A stretch of 10,301 nt of DNA from Bacteroidales bacterium UBA3709 (GCA_002372015.1 DFIA01000001.1:1-10301), one strand, 5' to 3'. Shown: positions 1 through 6,596, numbered from the stretch's first letter. Notes: generated by a model not told the origin, from the letters alone. Translations and numbers: made by a program.

Positions 1-67
1 TTCCAAACTTTTTGCAAAAAAAATTTTAAAAAAATTACAACCAATGGTAAACTAATAGTTATTTTTC

Positions 68-75
68 TACATTTG
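68..75 (+). promoter_or_regulatory. Predicted -7 box of arg operon promoter
   Basis: TACATTTG is an exact match to the Bacteroidetes primary sigma factor -7 consensus TAnnTTTG. The -33 element expected about 19 bases upstream (near 45-49) is poor, so the promoter may be weak or activator-dependent. It is the only exact plus-strand match I saw between the window start and the first gene. The predicted transcription start is around position 80-83. Confidence 0.5.
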
Positions 76-80
76 CCCCG

Positions 81-98
81 TGATTAGGAATAAAATCA
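81..98 (+). promoter_or_regulatory. Dyad at predicted arg transcription start, possible operator
   Basis: TGATT (81-85) and AATCA (94-98) are perfect inverted arms separated by 8 bases. The dyad begins 6 bases after the -7 box, so a bound repressor would block initiation. It is 18 bp overall, the same length as an ArgR box, but the arms do not match the E. coli TGAAT/ATTCA core, so assignment to ArgR is only an inference. Confidence 0.3.
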
Positions 99-191
99 TA
101 TTACAATCTGTAGGAACTCTGAAGCGTGTCCGACTTTAGCACCCTCTCTCCAGCCAAAATCAGTGGTTGGAAGATGGTGACTTTTCCATGC

Positions 192-211
192 AAGATCTTT
201 TCAGATCTTTT
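192..211 (+). promoter_or_regulatory. Attenuator-like hairpin in arg leader
   Basis: AAGATCT (192-198) can pair perfectly with AGATCTT (203-209) around a TTTC tetraloop. The stem ends in a short T-run (208-211). The stem is A/T-rich and the U-tract is short, so as an intrinsic terminator it is weak. The same bases form a direct repeat, AGATCTTTT at 193-201 and 203-211, with a 10-bp (one helical turn) period, so a protein-binding site is an alternative reading. Confidence 0.3.
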
Positions 212-245
212 ATAACCAAAATACAATCAACATATCAACAACATT

Positions 246-263
246 ACTCCAATCTTGGGGAGT
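246..263 (+). promoter_or_regulatory. Small hairpin just before the GNAT gene
   Basis: ACTCC (246-250) pairs with GGAGT (259-263) across an 8-base loop, ending 26 bases before the GNAT ATG. It does not cover the start codon. It may simply be leader structure, and a 5-bp stem can easily arise by chance. Confidence 0.2.
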
Positions 264-289
264 GTTATATACTAACAATATATCAAAAA

Positions 290-883
290 ATGAAAGTAGA
301 TATAATTGTGGCCGGCCAAGCTCATTTCAAATATGCTGATGAGATTGCTGAGCTAATGTCGGAGTCTTCAAAAGCAAAAGGAACTAATTTAGCAAAGCGT
401 ACTCCTGAATATATCAGGGAAAAAATGGAATATCATAAAGCCATAATAGCCGTTTTACCAGATGGCACACTTGCAGGCTTTTCATACATAGAGACTTGGA
501 GCCACACTAAGTTTGTTGCAAATTCTGGGCTGATAGTGGCACCTAAATTCCGTAAGAGCGGATTGGCAAGACAAATCAAGCGCAAGATTTTTAATCTGTC
601 TATAGAAATGTACCCTTATGCCAAGATTTTCAGCATTACAACAGATAACGCTGTAATGAAAATCAATTCAGAGCTCGGGTTCAGACCTGTAACTTTTTCA
701 GAACTAACTCAAGAAAAAGAATTTTGGGATGGCTGCAAAGGGTGCCGCAACTTTGATGTACTGGAGAGAAACAACTACCGTATATGCCTGTGCACCGCTC
801 TGTTGTATGACCCTGCAGAGCACGCTCAGAAACTTTATACAAAACAAAATTTAAGACAAATCATAAAAACATATCTAAAATGA
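290..883 (+). CDS. GNAT-family N-acyltransferase of the arginine operon
   Basis: A 197-residue GNAT-fold acyltransferase. The fold's acyl-CoA-binding motif Q/RxxGxG/A is visible as RKSGLA at residues 88-93, following the strand VANSGLIV (76-83). The ATG at 290 is chosen because homologous Bacteroidetes proteins, as I recall them, are about 190-200 residues and begin just before the 'VAG..HFKYA' stretch. A TTG at 167 in the same frame would add 41 unrelated residues. The C-terminal third has four cysteines (C149, C152, C166, C168; CxxC-x13-CxC), suggestive of a metal site. Its stop overlaps the argG start (ATGA). Position at the head of an arg operon suggests it makes N-acetyl- or N-succinylglutamate, the first committed step; that role is inferred, since GNAT substrate cannot be read from sequence. 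Family confidence is high, substrate confidence moderate. Confidence 0.85.
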   Translation: MKVDIIVAGQAHFKYADEIAELMSESSKAKGTNLAKRTPEYIREKMEYHKAIIAVLPDGTLAGFSYIETWSHTKFVANSGLIVAPKFRKSGLARQIKRKIFNLSIEMYPYAKIFSITTDNAVMKINSELGFRPVTFSELTQEKEFWDGCKGCRNFDVLERNNYRICLCTALLYDPAEHAQKLYTKQNLRQIIKTYLK

Positions 884-2073
884 AAAAATTAGTACTGGCC
901 TATAGTGGCGGATTAGACACATCGTTCTGTATCCCATATCTTAAAGAAAAAGGCTTTGAAGTACACACTGTAACTGCTAACACGGGAGGCTTTTCGGAAG
1001 ATGAAGAAAAGGAACTTGAGGAAAAAGCTCTGGCCTTGGGTGCAAAAAGCCATACAAACTCCAACATTGTAGAAGAATATTACAATAAAGGTATAAGATT
1101 CCTGATTTACGGAAACATTCTCAAAAATTCGGCCTATCCGCTGAGTGTTAGCAGTGAGCGTGTCTTTCAGGCTCTTGAGGTTCTGAGGCTTGCTAAGGCC
1201 CTGAATGCGGAATATGTTGCACACGGGAGCACCGGAGCAGGTAACGACCAAGTAAGGTTTGATCTTGTATTTGATGTACTTGCTCCTGAAATCAAAATAA
1301 TTGCACCAGTAAGAGAGAAGAACTTCCAGAGAAACTTTGAGATTGAGTACCTTATAAATAAAGGGTTCTCTTTTAACTGGAACAATAACCGCTATTCCAT
1401 CAACAAAGGAATGTGGGGTACCAGCATTGGAGGGCAGGAGACTCTTGAATCAGACGGTTATCTACCAGAAGATGCTTATCCTCATAAAATTACGGAGAGC
1501 AGAGAAAAAGTCATCAGCATAGACTTCCTAAAAGGAGAACCTGTTGGGGTGGACAGACAGAAAATGTCTCCTATAGAGGCCATCCGCAAAATTGCTGAGA
1601 TTGCAGCCCCTTACGGAATAGGAAGAGATATTCACATAGGCGATACCATAATAGGTATAAAAGGCAGGGTTGGCTTTGAAGCTGCTGCACCTCTTATTAT
1701 TATAAAGGCACATCACCTGCTGGAAAAGCATGTTTTAGTAAAAGGGCAACTGAATTGGAAAGAGCACATAGCATCGTATTACGGACAACTTATGCATGAG
1801 GCTCAGTATCTCGACCCTACAGCAAGAGATATGGAAGCATTTCTTGAAAGCACACAAAAGAATGTTACAGGAACTGTATTTGTAAAACTGCGCCCCTACA
1901 GTTTTACGGTGCTGGGATGCAAGAGCCCGTACGATTTGATGAATTCCGGTTTTGGGGCTTATGGAGAAGACAACAAGTCTTATACGGCACAGGATATCAT
2001 AGGTTTTACAAAGGTTCTGGCTAATCCCCTAAAGATTTATTACAGTATCTGTAACAGTAATAATAAAAGATAA
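880..2073 (+). CDS. argG: Argininosuccinate synthase
   Basis: Cytosolic enzyme joining citrulline and aspartate with ATP to give argininosuccinate, AMP and pyrophosphate; the penultimate step of arginine synthesis. The 397-residue product has the N-type ATP pyrophosphatase P-loop AYSGGLDTS at residues 7-15. It also has the family block HGSTGAGNDQVRF (115-127), and INKGMWGTSIGG (174-185) in the synthetase part. Length is normal for the roughly 400-residue class. The start overlaps the preceding GNAT stop by 4 nt (ATGA), so translational coupling is likely. The next gene follows after 4 nt. In Bacteroides, as I recall, argC and argD come next after argG; here they are replaced by the deacylase and argH. 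No frame or motif damage was seen. Confidence 0.97.
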   Translation: MKKLVLAYSGGLDTSFCIPYLKEKGFEVHTVTANTGGFSEDEEKELEEKALALGAKSHTNSNIVEEYYNKGIRFLIYGNILKNSAYPLSVSSERVFQALEVLRLAKALNAEYVAHGSTGAGNDQVRFDLVFDVLAPEIKIIAPVREKNFQRNFEIEYLINKGFSFNWNNNRYSINKGMWGTSIGGQETLESDGYLPEDAYPHKITESREKVISIDFLKGEPVGVDRQKMSPIEAIRKIAEIAAPYGIGRDIHIGDTIIGIKGRVGFEAAAPLIIIKAHHLLEKHVLVKGQLNWKEHIASYYGQLMHEAQYLDPTARDMEAFLESTQKNVTGTVFVKLRPYSFTVLGCKSPYDLMNSGFGAYGEDNKSYTAQDIIGFTKVLANPLKIYYSICNSNNKR

Positions 2074-2077
2074 CACA

Positions 2078-3205
2078 ATGGTAAAAAGGATGTTAAAATT
2101 GCTTGAGCAGATGCTAACCATTCCGGCTGTCAGTTCTTTGGAGAGCAATAGGTGCAATTTTTTGTACAGCCGCATCAAACAGCTTGTCAAGGAAGAGAAT
2201 TTAGAAGACCAGATCTTGTGCAAAAGGGTGAAAAACAATATAATATTGTATGCTCAGCGATGTGGAAAGCATAGAACCGGGCAGTGCACAATGTTGCTAT
2301 GCGCTCATATAGATACCGTACCACCGTCTGATAAGTACTCCTGCCCTCCCTTTGGCATCACCAAAAAAGGAGAAAAGCTTATAGGGTTGGGCATCAATGA
2401 CGACGGAGCCTCAGTAATTTCTATGCTGGCAGCTTTTGTTTCCGCATCCAAGACTGCAGGCGGCTGCAATCTAATGCTGTCTTTGAATGCTCAGGAGGAA
2501 ACCGGAGGCCCCAACGGATTGCCTGCTGTACTTAAATTCCTTAAAAGCAGCAAATTATTCCCTTACCCCGATTTTGCCGTAGTAGGAGAACCAACCGGCA
2601 TGAAAGCCGCTATTGCAGAAAAGGGCCTGCTTGTTCTCGATGGGCAGGCAAGCGGCACAAGTTCTCACGCAGCTCTGGATAATCCAGACAATGCAATTTA
2701 TAATGCCATTGCAGATATAAACCTCATAAAGAGAACACGATTCAGACGGCGGTCAAAACTTACGGGAGCTGTACATCTTACTGTAACACAAATTAATGCA
2801 GGTTCGGTTCATAATGTAGTGCCGGAAAAGTGCAACTTTGTGGTAGATATAAGGCCTAACGAAAAATACACAAACAAAGAGATTTGGCAGATTCTGCAGA
2901 CAAAAATCAAGAGCAGGCTAACACCAAGAAATCTGCACCACAAAGTATCTGTAACTCCTAACAATCACATACTTATGAAAACTGTTCTATCTCTTGGAAT
3001 GGAAACATTCATTTCTTCGTCATTCTCAGACTGGGCCAGATTAGACATTCCTGCCGTAAAAATTGGCCCCGGAAACAGTCTTAGAAGCCACAAGGCAGAT
3101 GAATACATAACAGAAAAGGAGTTGACAGAAGGCATTAACGGATATAAATTATTAATAGAAGCCATAGACGAAAAACTTATGGCTAAACAAAAACATACTA
3201 TTTAG
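2078..3205 (+). CDS. argE: M20-family N-acyl-ornithine/citrulline deacylase (ArgE-type)
   Basis: A 375-residue M20 metallopeptidase of the ArgE/DapE/CPG2 group. The two-zinc site is complete: H77 and D79 in AHIDTVP, bridging D108 in GLGINDDGA, general base E140 with E141 in QEETGG, E171 in VGEPTG, and H338 in SHKADEY near the C terminus. The dimerisation-domain histidine block GTSSHAA is also present. In an arginine operon the likely substrate is N-acetylornithine. In Bacteroidetes using the succinylated route it would be N-succinylcitrulline, placing it directly before ArgG. The sequence alone does not choose between these; other M20 activities (DapE, peptidase) are less likely because of the neighbours. 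A second in-frame ATG at 2090 is possible. It lies 4 nt after argG and 1 nt before argH. Confidence 0.85.
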   Translation: MVKRMLKLLEQMLTIPAVSSLESNRCNFLYSRIKQLVKEENLEDQILCKRVKNNIILYAQRCGKHRTGQCTMLLCAHIDTVPPSDKYSCPPFGITKKGEKLIGLGINDDGASVISMLAAFVSASKTAGGCNLMLSLNAQEETGGPNGLPAVLKFLKSSKLFPYPDFAVVGEPTGMKAAIAEKGLLVLDGQASGTSSHAALDNPDNAIYNAIADINLIKRTRFRRRSKLTGAVHLTVTQINAGSVHNVVPEKCNFVVDIRPNEKYTNKEIWQILQTKIKSRLTPRNLHHKVSVTPNNHILMKTVLSLGMETFISSSFSDWARLDIPAVKIGPGNSLRSHKADEYITEKELTEGINGYKLLIEAIDEKLMAKQKHTI

Positions 3206-3206
3206 A

Positions 3207-4511
3207 ATGGCTACACTTTGGGACAAAGGCGTACAGACCGACAGCAAAATGGAAAAATTTACTACCGGACAAGACCGGCAGTTAGATCTTAAACTCGCAA
3301 AATACGACATCATAGGCTCCAAGGCACATATTTCAATGCTGGCAGAGGTGGGGCTTCTGCCAAAGAACGAGGAGCAGATTCTACAAAAAGGGCTGGACAA
3401 AATTCTAAGCAGCATAGAGAGCAAGACTTTTGTGCTGGAAGATTCCGTAGAAGACATACACTCGCAGATAGAGCTGTTGCTTACAAAAGAATACGGAGAT
3501 ATAGGCAAAAAAATCCATTCAGGGCGTTCCCGTAATGACCAAGTGCTCACAGACCTTAAACTTTTCCTGAAAGACGAATGTAAAAAACTGAAAGACAAAG
3601 TTCTTAACTTATTCAGCACCCTGCTTGCCCTTGCCGAACGGCACAAAGGAGTGCTTATGCCGGGTTATACCCACTTCCAAATTGCAATGCCATCTTCCTT
3701 TGGGTTGTGGTTTGCAGCTTATGCAGAAGCACTTGCAGAAGATATGCCCATGCTAAAAGCAGCCTATACAGTTGCGGATATGAATCCGTTAGGAAGTTCT
3801 GCCGGCTACGGCAACTCTCTGCCTCTTGACCGTAAAAAGACTACAGAAGACTTGGGGTTCAGTACCCTCACCTACAACCCTATAGCAGCACAAATGGGAC
3901 GCGGCAAGTGCGAAAAGGCGGTAGCTGCAGCCATAGGCCAGTTTGCGAGTACACTTAACAAAATAGCGCAAGACTGCTGCCTATATATGTGCCAGAATTT
4001 TGGGTTCATATCATTTCCGGAAAAACTCACAACCGGAAGCAGCATAATGCCGCACAAGAAAAACCCAGATGTTTGGGAGATGATACGCGGCAACTGCAAC
4101 ATAATCAATTCGGCATATACACAGATATGTATGCTTGCCACCAACCTTCCACATGGTTATCATCGCGATTTTCAATTACTTAAAGAAGTGCTTTTTCCGG
4201 CTTTGGAAAAAATGGACAACTGTATTGAAATGACTTGCCTGATGCTTCAAAACATTAGAATAAACACAGATATAATAAAAGACAAGATATACAGACCAAT
4301 CTTCTCGGTAGAAAAAGTCAATGCCTTAGTTTTGGCCGGAGTACCATTCAGAGACGCTTATAGAACCGTAGCAGCTGAAATAAAGGAACGGGGATTAGAT
4401 TTTCCGCACGACACTATAACCGTAGAAGATCTTAGGCACACGCATTTGGGCGGTATGGGCAACCTTTCTTTAGAGCTGATAGAAAACAAGATGCGGCAAT
4501 CTTTATTTTAG
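3207..4511 (+). CDS. argH: Argininosuccinate lyase
   Basis: Cytosolic homotetrameric enzyme that splits argininosuccinate into arginine and fumarate, the last step of the pathway. The 434-residue product has all aspartase/fumarase superfamily blocks: HSGRSRNDQV (104-113), GYTHFQIAMP (153-162) with the conserved Thr-His pair at 155-156, and the signature loop GSSIMPHKKNP at 277-287, which carries the catalytic serine. The IAMPSSFG version of the second block, instead of the common RAQP, is what I recall from Bacteroides ArgH, so it is a lineage marker rather than a defect. The length is close to the usual 440-460. It is the last gene of the operon, 1 nt after the deacylase, and converges on rng 31 nt away. 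Confidence 0.96.
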   Translation: MATLWDKGVQTDSKMEKFTTGQDRQLDLKLAKYDIIGSKAHISMLAEVGLLPKNEEQILQKGLDKILSSIESKTFVLEDSVEDIHSQIELLLTKEYGDIGKKIHSGRSRNDQVLTDLKLFLKDECKKLKDKVLNLFSTLLALAERHKGVLMPGYTHFQIAMPSSFGLWFAAYAEALAEDMPMLKAAYTVADMNPLGSSAGYGNSLPLDRKKTTEDLGFSTLTYNPIAAQMGRGKCEKAVAAAIGQFASTLNKIAQDCCLYMCQNFGFISFPEKLTTGSSIMPHKKNPDVWEMIRGNCNIINSAYTQICMLATNLPHGYHRDFQLLKEVLFPALEKMDNCIEMTCLMLQNIRINTDIIKDKIYRPIFSVEKVNALVLAGVPFRDAYRTVAAEIKERGLDFPHDTITVEDLRHTHLGGMGNLSLELIENKMRQSLF

Positions 4512-4520
4512 ACTGCCGCA
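4492..4520. terminator. Hairpin across the argH stop codon, possible bidirectional terminator
   Basis: TGCGGCA (4492-4498) and TGCCGCA (4514-4520) form a perfect GC-rich 7-bp stem with a 15-base loop that contains the argH stop codon. On the plus strand no T-run follows, so it is not a standard intrinsic terminator for argH. Read leftward it is followed by a T-rich stretch inside argH. It may act as a 3'-end stabiliser or as a shared end structure for the convergent transcripts. Confidence 0.4.
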
Positions 4521-4524
4521 CCTG

Positions 4525-4543
4525 AAAATGCTGCTTTAGCAAC
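4525..4543 (-). terminator. Weak hairpin-plus-T terminator after rng
   Basis: On the minus strand, starting at the last base of the rng stop codon, GTTGC-TAAA-GCAGC forms a 5-bp stem (one G-U pair) with a tetraloop, followed by ATTTTC. The stem arms are plus-strand 4539-4543 and 4530-4534. This is a modest candidate that may work together with the hairpin at 4492-4520. Confidence 0.35.
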
Positions 4544-6111
4544 TACTCCTGATCTAACGAATTGCCCCGTTTATCTGCCCAAACAGCCTCCAATAGAGGT
4601 AATTGGCTATCTATCTTTGTCTTGATTGTGCAAGAATACTTACGGCACCAATCTTTTAATATACTACCAAACCACCCTTTACGCTTTGTAAGATAAGCCT
4701 CAAAAAGAGGATTGAGGGTAATTATAAAGGAGTTGATGTTTTTTTCTTTGGTATAGTACGCCAACTGCCTCTCTAAGGCCTCATCTGCCACAAGGCTCGG
4801 AGCTATCTCACCCGTACCATGACACATAGGACAGGCCTCATTAACCTTTATTTCTGTGGCAGGACGCACTCTTTGACGCGTTATCTGCATAAGACCAAAT
4901 TTGGTTATAGGCAAAATATTATGTTTAGCTCTATCGTTCTGCATCACCTCCTGCATGTGTCTATATAGTTTTTGCCTATTCTCTGCAGTTTCCATATCTA
5001 TGAAGTCTATAATTACAATGCCGCCAAGATCGCGCAGTCTCATCTGACGTGCCACCTCTTCTGCTGCATGCATATTAACTTCTATTATATTGTCTTCTTG
5101 ATCTATTCCTTTTTTTACTCGTGTTCCGCTATTTACATCTACAACATTCAGTGCCTCTGTATGTTCTATTATAAGGTAGGCACCCTGCTTTAACGGAACT
5201 ATCTTACCAAAAGCCCCTTTTATCTGCCGGGTAATATCAAAGGCATCCATTATGGGGGTATCGCCTTTGTATAGCTTTACAATCTTCTCTTTTTCAGGCG
5301 CTATTGTTCTTATATAATCTTTAATTTCGTGATATGCGGCCTGATCGTTTATTTCTATGGAAGAGAACGAATCGTTTAGAAGATCTCTAAGAATGGTTGT
5401 GGTTTTGTTGTTCTCAGTGAAAAGTAGCTGTGGAGGCTTGCTCTCGGCAAGTTTTTGATACCCTCTTTCCCACTTATCTATAAGAGAACGCAATTCTGCA
5501 TCTAAAACGGCTGCTTTTTTGCCCTCAGCCGCAGTTCTGATTATAGCCCCGTAATTCTGTGGCAAAATACTCTGTACCAAGCGCTCCAAGCGTTTTTTTT
5601 CTTCTTTAGATGAAATTTTCTGAGATATACTGACCTTGTCTGCAAATGGCAACAAAACAATATTTCTGCCCGCTATGGAAATTTCTGCCGTAAGTCTGGA
5701 GCCTTTTGTGGAGATAGGCTCTTTAACTACCTGTACTATAATCTGCTGCCCTGCAGACAGCACTTCATCTATACGCCCTTCTTTTTCTAAAGCAGGCCCT
5801 ATTCTGACCCTGGAGTAGAAAGCTTGAAGATCTTTTTCTGTGCCTATCTGCTTGGCAAAATAGTCAAACGCCTTAAAATTGAGGCCTAAATCGAGGTAAT
5901 GAATAAAAGCATCTTTATTGTCGCCTATATCCACAAAGGCCGCATTAAGAGCCGGCATTACCTTTTTGACTTTTCCAAGATACACATCACCGACACCAAT
6001 GCTTTGGGCAGACGAATTATGCTCCTGATTGATTTCCATCAATCTATGATCTTCGAGCAGAGCAATCGTTACCTTGGCAGGGCCAACGTCGATAATCAAA
6101 TCCTTCTCCAT
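4543..6111 (-). CDS. rng: Ribonuclease G (RNase E/G family)
   Basis: Single-strand-specific endoribonuclease acting in rRNA maturation and mRNA decay. The 522-residue protein has an N-terminal S1 RNA-binding domain (VGDVYLGKVKKVMPALNAAFVDIG onward, about residues 39-130) with an internal insertion. The DNase I-like catalytic domain has metal-binding D325 (NVVDVNSG) and D369 (IIDFIDM). The Zn-link CPMC at 427-430 joins protomers; spacings match E. coli RNase E D303/D346/C404-C407. There is no long C-terminal scaffold region, so RNase G rather than RNase E. The ATG at 6111 begins MEKDLIIDVGP, a normal family N terminus. Unusually, a strong terminator-type hairpin ends 12 nt before the ATG, leaving no room for a promoter of its own. 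HU and a small basic protein lie upstream on the same strand. Confidence 0.95.
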   Translation of the reverse strand: MEKDLIIDVGPAKVTIALLEDHRLMEINQEHNSSAQSIGVGDVYLGKVKKVMPALNAAFVDIGDNKDAFIHYLDLGLNFKAFDYFAKQIGTEKDLQAFYSRVRIGPALEKEGRIDEVLSAGQQIIVQVVKEPISTKGSRLTAEISIAGRNIVLLPFADKVSISQKISSKEEKKRLERLVQSILPQNYGAIIRTAAEGKKAAVLDAELRSLIDKWERGYQKLAESKPPQLLFTENNKTTTILRDLLNDSFSSIEINDQAAYHEIKDYIRTIAPEKEKIVKLYKGDTPIMDAFDITRQIKGAFGKIVPLKQGAYLIIEHTEALNVVDVNSGTRVKKGIDQEDNIIEVNMHAAEEVARQMRLRDLGGIVIIDFIDMETAENRQKLYRHMQEVMQNDRAKHNILPITKFGLMQITRQRVRPATEIKVNEACPMCHGTGEIAPSLVADEALERQLAYYTKEKNINSFIITLNPLFEAYLTKRKGWFGSILKDWCRKYSCTIKTKIDSQLPLLEAVWADKRGNSLDQE

Positions 6112-6116
6112 GTAAT

Positions 6117-6160
6117 AAAAAAATTAATCTAAAGCAGGGCAATACCCTGCTTTAGATTAA
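6117..6160 (-). terminator. Strong intrinsic terminator/hairpin directly before rng
   Basis: A perfect 16-bp inverted repeat (arms 6124-6139 and 6145-6160, core AAAGCAGGG) surrounds a 5-base loop. On the minus strand it is followed by seven Ts (plus-strand As 6117-6123). This is a textbook rho-independent terminator for leftward transcription from HU and the small basic gene. The U-tract ends only 5 nt before the rng ATG. The plus-strand direction has no following T-run, so it is one-directional. Confidence 0.85.
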
Positions 6161-6178
6161 ACAACTTGATAAGATGCC

Positions 6179-6271
6179 TTATTTGCGCTTCTTGTGTCTG
6201 TTCTTACGAAGACGCTTCTTGCGCTTATGGGTGGCCATCTTATGTCCTTTTCTTTTCTTTCCGCTTGGCAT
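6179..6271 (-). CDS. 30-residue very basic protein, COX24/AURKAIP1-like
   Basis: A short reading frame of 30 codons plus stop starts 4 nt after the HU stop codon. It begins MPSGKKRKGHKMATHKRK and continues with RLRKNRHKK; about 60% of residues are Lys or Arg, with several His and no acidic residue. I recall near-identical tiny proteins next to HU in Bacteroidetes, annotated as AURKAIP1/COX24-domain proteins, the family whose mitochondrial member is small-ribosomal-subunit protein mS38. A ribosome- or rRNA-binding role is therefore plausible but inferred. The tight coupling to HU, the clean stop, and the terminator 19 nt further on support it as a real gene. An internal ATG (codon 12) is less likely to be the start. 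Confidence 0.8.
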   Translation of the reverse strand: MPSGKKRKGHKMATHKRKKRLRKNRHKKRK

Positions 6272-6275
6272 AATA

Positions 6276-6560
6276 TTATTTTCTACCTCCCTTTACACCG
6301 CTCATGAAAACTTTAGCTGGCTTGAAAGCAGGAATGTTGTGAGCAGGGATTACCATTGTAGTATTCTTTGAAATATTTCTTGCAGTCTTCTTTGCTCTTT
6401 TCTTGATCACGAATGAGCCAAAGCCACGAAGATAAACGTTCTTACCTTTTGCAAGAAAACCTTTTACTGCAGTCATGAAGCCCTCTATTACGCGAGCAAC
6501 AGTAACTTTCTCTAAGCCAGTTTGCTTAGCTACCTCGTTGATAATGTCCGATTTAGTCAT
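6276..6560 (-). CDS. hup: HU-family DNA-binding protein
   Basis: A 94-residue nucleoid-associated protein that binds DNA as a dimer and bends it. The N-terminal helices start MTKSDIINEVAKQTGL, the turn GFGSF is at residues 46-50, and the beta-arm runs RNISKNTTMVIPAHNIPAFKPAK (61-83, described here by its ends and turns: RNI at 61-63, IPA at 71-73, PAFK at 77-80). The ATG at 6560 fits the family start; an upstream in-frame ATG at 6599 would add 13 residues and overlaps the promoter, so it is rejected. At the arm tip, where the classic RNPQTG has the DNA-intercalating proline, this protein has Ile63. It is the first gene of the HU, small basic protein, rng series. Confidence 0.93.
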   Translation of the reverse strand: MTKSDIINEVAKQTGLEKVTVARVIEGFMTAVKGFLAKGKNVYLRGFGSFVIKKRAKKTARNISKNTTMVIPAHNIPAFKPAKVFMSGVKGGRK

Positions 6561-6596
6561 AACTTTAATTTGATAATTGGTGAATATTTGTGGATG

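Larger units (their letters stand above)
1..289 (+). other. Non-coding leader region upstream of the arg operon
   Basis: No convincing gene lies here on either strand; the longest plus-strand extension is a TTG-initiated N-terminal extension of the GNAT frame that does not resemble the family. The region is A/T-rich at its left end (1-66), then has a Bacteroidetes -7 box (68-75), a dyad (81-98) and several small potential hairpins (119-139, 192-209, 246-263). If transcription starts just after the -7 box, the mRNA would carry a leader of roughly 200 nt, long for a biosynthetic operon and consistent with leader-based regulation. I recognise no named riboswitch and found no arginine-rich leader peptide. 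Confidence 0.6.

Noticed and set aside
119..156. tRNA-Ser-like 3' end (CCCTCTCTCC followed by AGCCA)
   Set aside because: The matching GGAGAG 5' acceptor strand is absent upstream and no proper T-loop or anticodon arm can be drawn.
167..289. TTG-initiated N-terminal extension of the GNAT gene (41 extra residues)
   Set aside because: TTG starts are rare, the extension is unlike the family N terminus, it covers the attenuator-like hairpins, and the ATG at 290 gives the expected protein length.
3152..3646. 164-residue minus-strand reading frame within argH
   Set aside because: It mirrors the argH frame, is Ser-rich in the way antisense frames often are, and has no promoter or family features.
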